A stretch of DNA of 9,445 nucleotides from Ktedonobacterales bacterium (GTDB lineage Bacteria > Chloroflexota > Ktedonobacteria > Ktedonobacterales > JADMIN01). Shown here in pieces: positions 6,065 through 9,445 of this stretch. The position numbers and the translations under genes are program-made. The first letter of the stretch is position 1. Each line of letters opens with the position of its first letter. Under the pieces are notes generated by a model. It did not search any database. It saw only the letters and a program-made list of their open reading frames with translations, and was not told the origin of the DNA. The stretch covers positions 1 through 9,445 of the forward strand of contig JAICKD010000073.1 in the NCBI GenBank assembly GCA_025928125.1. The letters run 5' to 3'.

Positions 6065-6094
6065 CCCATACCATCAGACTATCCACAGTGTCAA
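6065..6094 (-). promoter_or_regulatory. ilvE promoter
   Basis: On the minus strand a perfect -35 TTGACA (6094-6089) is followed after 18 bases by TATGGG (6070-6065), preceded by TGn, the extended -10 signature. Transcription would start near 6058. It shows that ilvE can be transcribed apart from arginase, which ends 69 bases upstream of it. Confidence 0.6.
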
Positions 6095-6162
6095 GACGAA
6101 TCAGCAGGCCAGATGCCTACACCTACAACGCCGCATTACAGAACTCTCACGATGTACGTGAT

Positions 6163-7071
6163 TCACATGATGCGTTTGCCGGTGGCCGAGAGCGCCAGTT
6201 GCGCCGCGAGATCAGCAGTGCGATTGCGTTCGTCCAGAATCGGGTTCACCTCGACCAGATCGAGGCTGAGCAGCTTGCCGGAACTGGCGACCAGCTCCAT
6301 CGCGAGATGGGCCTCGCGCCAGGTCATGCCGCCAGGGACCGGTGTGCCGACGCCGGGGGCGTCCTTGGGATCGACTCCATCGAGATCGAAGCTGACGTGG
6401 ATGCCTGCGGCGCCTTCGGATGCCAGGGCAATCGCGTCGTGGGTGATGCGGTCCATCCCGTGGCGGTCGATGTCGGCCATGGTGAAGACATGCGCGCCGG
6501 ACCGCTTGAGCAGCTCGCGCTCGCCTGGGTCGATATCGCGCGCGCCGACGATGACGACGCGGCGCGGGTCGATATGCGGACCGCCGCCAGCCACCCCGAC
6601 CAGCGCCGGATCGCACGCCGAGGGGTCGCCGTAGCCGCAGAGCGCGCCGAGGATCATGCCGTGGATATTGCCGGATGGGCTGGTCTTCGCGTTGTTGAAG
6701 TCGGTGTGGGCGTCGAACCAGATGATGCCGGGCGACGTGACCGCGTTGGCGACGCCGCTGCCGGAGCCGAGCGAGATGCTATGGTCGCCGCCGAGAATGA
6801 TCGGTGTTGAGCCAGCGCGCACGACGCTTTCGACGCGCTTTGCCAGCTCGTTGGCGACGCAGACGACTTCGTCCAGGTATTTGAGTGGATCCTCACGAGA
6901 CGGGGTCGCGGTGGGTTCGGGGACGGGAATCGAGCCAAGATCCTCGACGGTGTGGCCCAGTTCCGTCAGTTTCTCGCGGATGTTTGCGTACCGGATGGCG
7001 CTGGGACCCATATCTACGCCACGACGTCCCGCGCCCAGGTACATCGGAACGCCAATCAGGCTGATGTGCAT
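6163..7071 (-). CDS. rocF: Arginase
   Basis: 302 residues from the ATG at 7071. A manganese enzyme that splits L-arginine into ornithine and urea, in arginine breakdown. Seen: IGVPMYLGAGRRGVDMGP (6-23), the typical arginase opening; GGDHS with His97; DAHTDFN with Asp120, His122 and Asp124; SGNIHG with His137; SFDLDGVDP with Asp229 and Asp231; and DLVEVNP with Glu274, which contacts the guanidinium group. These match the six Mn ligands plus the His and Glu of rat arginase I in order and spacing, and the DFN..TSPSGNIHG loop favours arginase over agmatinase. Two TTG codons in frame just upstream (7080, 7077) are alternative starts, but the ATG begins where the family does; no strong ribosome site precedes any of them. 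Its own promoter lies near 7163-7191. Confidence 0.93.
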   Translation of the reverse strand: MHISLIGVPMYLGAGRRGVDMGPSAIRYANIREKLTELGHTVEDLGSIPVPEPTATPSREDPLKYLDEVVCVANELAKRVESVVRAGSTPIILGGDHSISLGSGSGVANAVTSPGIIWFDAHTDFNNAKTSPSGNIHGMILGALCGYGDPSACDPALVGVAGGGPHIDPRRVVIVGARDIDPGERELLKRSGAHVFTMADIDRHGMDRITHDAIALASEGAAGIHVSFDLDGVDPKDAPGVGTPVPGGMTWREAHLAMELVASSGKLLSLDLVEVNPILDERNRTADLAAQLALSATGKRIM

Positions 7072-7162
7072 GGTCAACAATCGTTTCTGTCTCGACCACC
7101 GCTACAGGCGCCGTTGCCAATAACGGGGAGCGCTGAAGCTGAGAAGGGTCAGTGCTGCCCTC

Positions 7163-7191
7163 AGTATACTGCCCCCACCACGTTTCGTCCA
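7163..7191 (-). promoter_or_regulatory. Arginase promoter with CAGTATACTG palindrome at the -10
   Basis: On the minus strand TGGACG (7191-7186) and TATACT (7168-7163) are spaced by 17 bases. The -10 lies within a perfect 10-base palindrome, CAGTATACTG (7162-7171). A second TATACT lies at 7196-7191, so two overlapping starts are possible. The leader to the ATG would be about 85 bases. Confidence 0.5.
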
Positions 7192-7385
7192 GTATAGGAG
7201 CGATGCTGAAGCCGCGTCAGCGCCGAATTTTCCTGGTAAAGTTCGTCTGGGATTGTGTAGATGTGATGCGCGGACGATGTGGCTGTAGCAGATGCGCGAG
7301 GCTGTTCTAGCGAGATGTTTACCTGGCGCCAACGCCTATCTAGCGTTAGTCTACCGCTTGTCTAACACACATTGTCCGCGGCGGT

Positions 7386-7406
7386 GACTATACTTTGTTC
7401 ATAGTC
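7386..7406. promoter_or_regulatory. Inverted repeat GACTAT-N9-ATAGTC at the acetyltransferase promoter
   Basis: Perfect 6-bp arms separated by 9 bases give a 21-base two-fold site, the usual size of a dimeric repressor operator. It contains a TATACT -10-like hexamer on the plus strand, about 90 bases before the ATG of the acetyltransferase gene. Confidence 0.4.
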
Positions 7407-7482
7407 GCGCGTAAGCCATGCATCCCGGAGCGCTGAAGGAGCCGCTCGGGCGAAGGGTGAAGGGCGAAGGGAGGACATCATC

Positions 7483-7980
7483 ATGTCCACCAGGACTACT
7501 GTGAGATTCCGCCGGGCCGCTGAGACTGACCTCGATCAAGTGCTCGCGCTCTTCCACGAGTTCCACGAGTTCCACGTACGCGGCGTGCCGGATCGGCTGC
7601 GCGTCCCCCATCCCTACGACGACGCGGCGGCGCGCGAGACGCTGCTCGGCATCCTCCACAACGCGGACGCGGCCCTCTTCGTCGCCGAGGACGACGGGCG
7701 ACTCCTGGGTCTGGCCGAGGTCTACCTGCGGCATGATACGCCGCATCCAGCGGCCATCGACTATGTGTATGGCTACCTCCAGAGCCTGATTGTCGCCGCG
7801 TCCATCCGGCGGCGCGGGCTGGGGCGGCAGTTGGTTGCCGCCGCCGAGCAGTGGTCGCGCGAACACGGCGCCCGCGAGATGCGGCTGGCTTGCTGGGAAT
7901 TCGCCGAGGGTCCGCTGCCCTTCTACGAGGCGCTGGGCTATCGCACGATGAAGCGCACGCTCGTTCGCTCGCTCGGATAG
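7483..7980 (+). CDS. GNAT-family N-acetyltransferase
   Basis: 165 residues, usual length for the family. It transfers acetyl from acetyl-CoA to an amine of an unknown substrate; a cytoplasmic enzyme. Seen: an RFRRAAETDLDQV opening (8-20); a beta strand with LFVAEDDGRLLGLAEV (65-80); the acetyl-CoA site QSLIVAASIRRRGLGR (100-115) with the R-x-x-G-x-G loop at 109-114; and motif B, PFYEALGYR (146-154). The ATG at 7483 has GGGAGG 8 bases upstream. A tandem 9-base repeat (TTCCACGAG twice plus a partial third, 7552-7576) encodes HEFHEFH at residues 25-31, in the helix that often lines the substrate pocket. The gene ends 14 bases from a convergent membrane-protein gene. The substrate cannot be predicted from sequence alone. 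Confidence 0.9.
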   Translation: MSTRTTVRFRRAAETDLDQVLALFHEFHEFHVRGVPDRLRVPHPYDDAAARETLLGILHNADAALFVAEDDGRLLGLAEVYLRHDTPHPAAIDYVYGYLQSLIVAASIRRRGLGRQLVAAAEQWSREHGAREMRLACWEFAEGPLPFYEALGYRTMKRTLVRSLG

Positions 7981-7994
7981 CGGCACAGGTAGCT

Positions 7995-8429
7995 CTACTT
8001 TGCCTTCCTGGCGAATACCGAACGCACCGGCTTGGTGAAGGCCACTATGACGGCCCCCAGCAGCAGCAGTCCGCACAATCCCTGCTCGATCTTGAACCAC
8101 ACTGGAAAGTCGCCGGGGATCGCAATGATAACCACGATGGCGACGACCATGGCGGCTGACGAAAGCCGGAGCAGACGGTAGCCAATACGAGAGCCACGAG
8201 ACATCCGGGCGGCGAAGAGCAAGTTGATCAAGGCGTGGCCGACGACGATGGTCCCACGGACCAAAACAGCTATGGGCGCGATGGCGGCATTCCCGCGCAA
8301 CAGGATGGCGGCCACCAGTGTGAGCACGCTAATGCCGAGATAGCTGCCGAGGAGCAGGTTCACGGCGCGGAACGCCGCCTGACTCTGTGGATACTGTGTC
8401 TTTGTTTCGACGATGGTTTGCGCTTGCAT
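7995..8429 (-). CDS. Small four-helix membrane protein, function unknown
   Basis: 144 residues. Not recognised as a named family. Seen: a polar 20-residue N-terminus; hydrophobic segments at about 24-44, 50-73, 87-105 and 115-132; basic loops (RMSRGSR at 75-81) and a basic C-terminal tail ending RKAK, so the inside-positive rule places both ends in the cytoplasm. The ATG at 8429 has AAAGGA 7 bases upstream. That ribosome site is half of the palindrome AAAGGWCCTTT (8432-8442), so in RNA it could be partly hidden. The gene converges on the acetyltransferase gene. The upstream region carries a 16-bp perfect palindrome (8468-8483) suggesting repressor control. Confidence 0.75.
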   Translation of the reverse strand: MQAQTIVETKTQYPQSQAAFRAVNLLLGSYLGISVLTLVAAILLRGNAAIAPIAVLVRGTIVVGHALINLLFAARMSRGSRIGYRLLRLSSAAMVVAIVVIIAIPGDFPVWFKIEQGLCGLLLLGAVIVAFTKPVRSVFARKAK

Positions 8430-8467
8430 GAAAAGGTCCTTTCGATTTCGTGGTTGCTCAGAATAAC

Positions 8468-8483
8468 GATGATGGCCATCATC
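8468..8483. promoter_or_regulatory. 16-bp perfect palindrome GATGATGGCCATCATC
   Basis: It lies 38 bases upstream of the start of the small membrane protein, in the expected promoter zone, and is followed by a GCATGC palindrome at 8485-8490. A perfect palindrome this long is expected only about 0.15 times by chance in a window of this size, so it is a good candidate operator. No clear -10/-35 pair was found around it. Confidence 0.45.
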
Positions 8484-8707
8484 TGCATGCGAGAGATTTC
8501 ACTGCGTCCCCGTTCTGCCGGATAGGCAAGCAACGGGGAGCGAGGCGTCTTCGCTGCGCTTAAGAATAGCTGGCGGGAGCGGGGCAACACATGTCCCCGC
8601 AGTCACGAATCAGGGCCTATTTCACGGCGTGGGGGCGGCGCAACGGCCTATGAATGGCCTAGGATCGGAGTCATAGGTCTCTCGCTGGAAACCGTGACCG
8701 CAAGCAC

Positions 8708-8737
8708 TGGCGAGCGGGAAGGGCAGTCACGTATGAT
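8708..8737 (+). promoter_or_regulatory. Candidate promoter of the sensor kinase gene
   Basis: TATGAT (8732-8737) matches five of six -10 consensus bases. TGGCGA (8708-8713), 18 bases upstream, is a poor -35. The position suits the ATG at 8779. Confidence 0.35.
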
Positions 8738-8778
8738 GGGAAGAAAGCAGCAAGTCGCTTCCACAGGCAGGAATACCA

Positions 8779-9445
8779 ATGACACACATACCAGCACAGA
8801 TGACAACTAGCTCAGCGCCAGCGCCGCTCTGGCTCTCTCGGTGGAGGGTCCGCCGGTGGGTGATCTATGATGTCATCGTTGGTGTGGGCTATCTCGCCAA
8901 TCTGTTGAGCGCTGGACAGCTCACGCTGGCCCATTTCCTGGTGCTCACGGTGATTTATGGCGCGTGGCTGGGTTTTTTTCATCTTGGGATATGGCTCGGT
9001 ATGGGAGTCGGTAGCGGAGAACAGCCGCCCCTCTGGTGGCTCATAAGCCTGATCGGCCTGGCGTGCGCTTCGCAGTTCATTCCCCTGGCGAACACTGACC
9101 TCAATTGGCTCGCTATCCTGACGACGACCACTGCGTGCCTGATCGTCGCCACCACCTCACGCTATGTCGGCCTGATGGCGGCGGTGGTCCTCTGGCTGAG
9201 TTCCAGCCTCGCATTCAGTCTCCGCTTGCAAACCTGGGATCTCAATACCCAGTTGACGCTGCTGATCACGTTCGGTTCTTTCGTGGGGGTCACGATGGCC
9301 ATGCGCGAACTTGCGCTGGCTCATTTAGCGCTCGCAAACTCGAATGCCGAGTTAGCGGCGGCTCACACCCAGCTCCAGGAGTACAGCGCGCAGGTTGAGG
9401 AGATAGCGGCCATCCGCGAGCGCAATCGGATCGCGCGTGAGATCC
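8779..9445 (+). CDS. NarL-type membrane sensor histidine kinase (N-terminal part)
   Basis: The frame is open from ATG 8779 to the window end: 222 residues, truncated by the edge. AGGA lies 6 bases before the ATG; Met8 is an alternative start. Seen: a basic segment RWRVRRW (21-27), then about six hydrophobic segments (roughly 28-46, 50-74, 84-103, 108-125, 129-148, 157-175), followed by an Ala/Glu/Gln-rich stretch with coiled-coil character (about 176-212), and finally RERNRIAREI (213-222). That last motif is the start of the HisKA_3 dimerisation box, in which the phosphorylated histidine follows immediately, just past the edge. The sensor domain is therefore the membrane part itself, with no large periplasmic domain, as in DesK-like kinases. 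A LuxR/NarL-type response regulator is expected downstream, out of view. The signal is unknown. Confidence 0.87.
   Translation, partial: MTHIPAQMTTSSAPAPLWLSRWRVRRWVIYDVIVGVGYLANLLSAGQLTLAHFLVLTVIYGAWLGFFHLGIWLGMGVGSGEQPPLWWLISLIGLACASQFIPLANTDLNWLAILTTTTACLIVATTSRYVGLMAAVVLWLSSSLAFSLRLQTWDLNTQLTLLITFGSFVGVTMAMRELALAHLALANSNAELAAAHTQLQEYSAQVEEIAAIRERNRIAREI

Larger units (their letters stand above)
7072..7482. other. Divergent intergenic region between arginase and the acetyltransferase
   Basis: 411 bases with no convincing gene. The left half holds the arginase leader and promoter. The right half serves the acetyltransferase: GACTAT-N9-ATAGTC (7386-7406), a possible TATACT -10 (7390-7395) with no good -35, G/A-rich direct repeats (GAAGGG three times, 7452-7471) and the ribosome site. 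GTTAG-N12-CTAAC (7345-7366) is another inverted pair. The middle, about 7200-7340, shows nothing I can interpret. A 77-codon open frame on the minus strand here starts with TTG and resembles no protein. Confidence 0.6.
8430..8778. other. Divergent intergenic region before the sensor kinase
   Basis: 349 bases with no gene seen. Contents from left to right: the AAAGGTCCTTT palindrome at the ribosome site (8432-8442); the 16-bp palindrome (8468-8483); a hairpin CCCCGTT/AACGGGG (8508-8514 with 8532-8538) with inner TGCC/GGCA; an inverted repeat CCTATGA/TCATAGG (8647-8653 with 8671-8677, extendable to 8645-8679 through one G-U pair); and a possible plus-strand -10, TATGAT (8732-8737), with a weak TGGCGA 18 bases upstream. 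The last would start transcription about 35 bases before the kinase ATG. Confidence 0.5.

Noticed and set aside
5139..6161. Long open frame (340 codons) on the plus strand opposite ilvE
   Set aside because: It is the antisense of a gene with all catalytic motifs; long antisense frames are common in GC-rich coding DNA, and its translation resembles no protein.
6147..6161. TCACG-ATGTA-CGTGA hairpin just after the arginase stop, considered as a terminator
   Set aside because: The stem is only 5 bp and no T-run follows; too weak to call.
7102..7332. 76-codon minus-strand frame upstream of arginase
   Set aside because: It begins with TTG, lacks a ribosome site, overlaps the arginase promoter and has no recognisable features.
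7127..7438. GGAGCGCTGAAG occurs twice, exactly 300 bases apart (7127 and 7427)
   Set aside because: A few exact 12-base matches are expected by chance in a window this long, and the flanks do not match.
7399..8100. 233-codon minus-strand frame opposite the acetyltransferase
   Set aside because: The plus strand encodes a clear GNAT protein with a strong ribosome site; the frame also overlaps the end of the next minus-strand gene.
1..9445. CRISPR arrays, tRNA or rRNA genes, transposase genes
   Set aside because: No regularly spaced identical repeats of CRISPR size, no tRNA cloverleaf and no transposase motif were seen; the palindrome array at 525-646 has differing modules and no spacers of CRISPR type.

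Overview
This is a high-GC bacterial chromosomal window that is mostly ordinary metabolism, with a few accessory genes. Promoters of the TTGACA/TATAAT type, frequent GTG and TTG starts, and the mix of genes fit a Chloroflexota-like bacterium. That placement is only a guess, because there is no rRNA or marker gene here to settle it.

Layout. Bases 2-523 (+) hold the 3' end of a histone-deacetylase-fold amidohydrolase. It is followed by a compact array of perfect short palindromes (525-646) and then aroE, shikimate dehydrogenase (685-1527, +). Next comes a minus-strand block. In transcription order it contains a DUF262-DUF1524 protein of the GmrSD/SspE restriction type (4694-3000), a four-helix membrane protein with a TTG start (2773-2291), and a small protein with a sigma-region-4-like helix-turn-helix (2070-1639). 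The promoters of the last two both carry the palindrome AATAGnCTATT, which suggests a shared regulator.

Two minus-strand nitrogen and amino-acid genes follow: ilvE, branched-chain aminotransferase (5963-4884), with an odd H/N/G/K-rich C-terminal tail, and arginase (7071-6163), which has all Mn ligands intact. Each has its own recognisable promoter. A GNAT acetyltransferase (7483-7980, +) converges on a second small four-helix membrane protein (8429-7995, -). The window ends inside a NarL-type membrane sensor histidine kinase (8779-9445+, +), whose reading frame is open and cut just before the phospho-accepting histidine.

How the genes relate. Arginase and IlvE both touch amino-acid nitrogen flow (arginine breakdown, branched-chain amino acid transamination), and AroE belongs to aromatic biosynthesis, but nothing shows they form one pathway. 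The DUF262-DUF1524 gene is the only likely phage-defence component. No modification genes (dnd/ssp, BREX) are visible beside it. The most unusual non-coding signals are the palindrome array before aroE, the shared operator-like palindromes around 2.2 and 2.8 kb, and a 16-bp perfect palindrome at 8468-8483.
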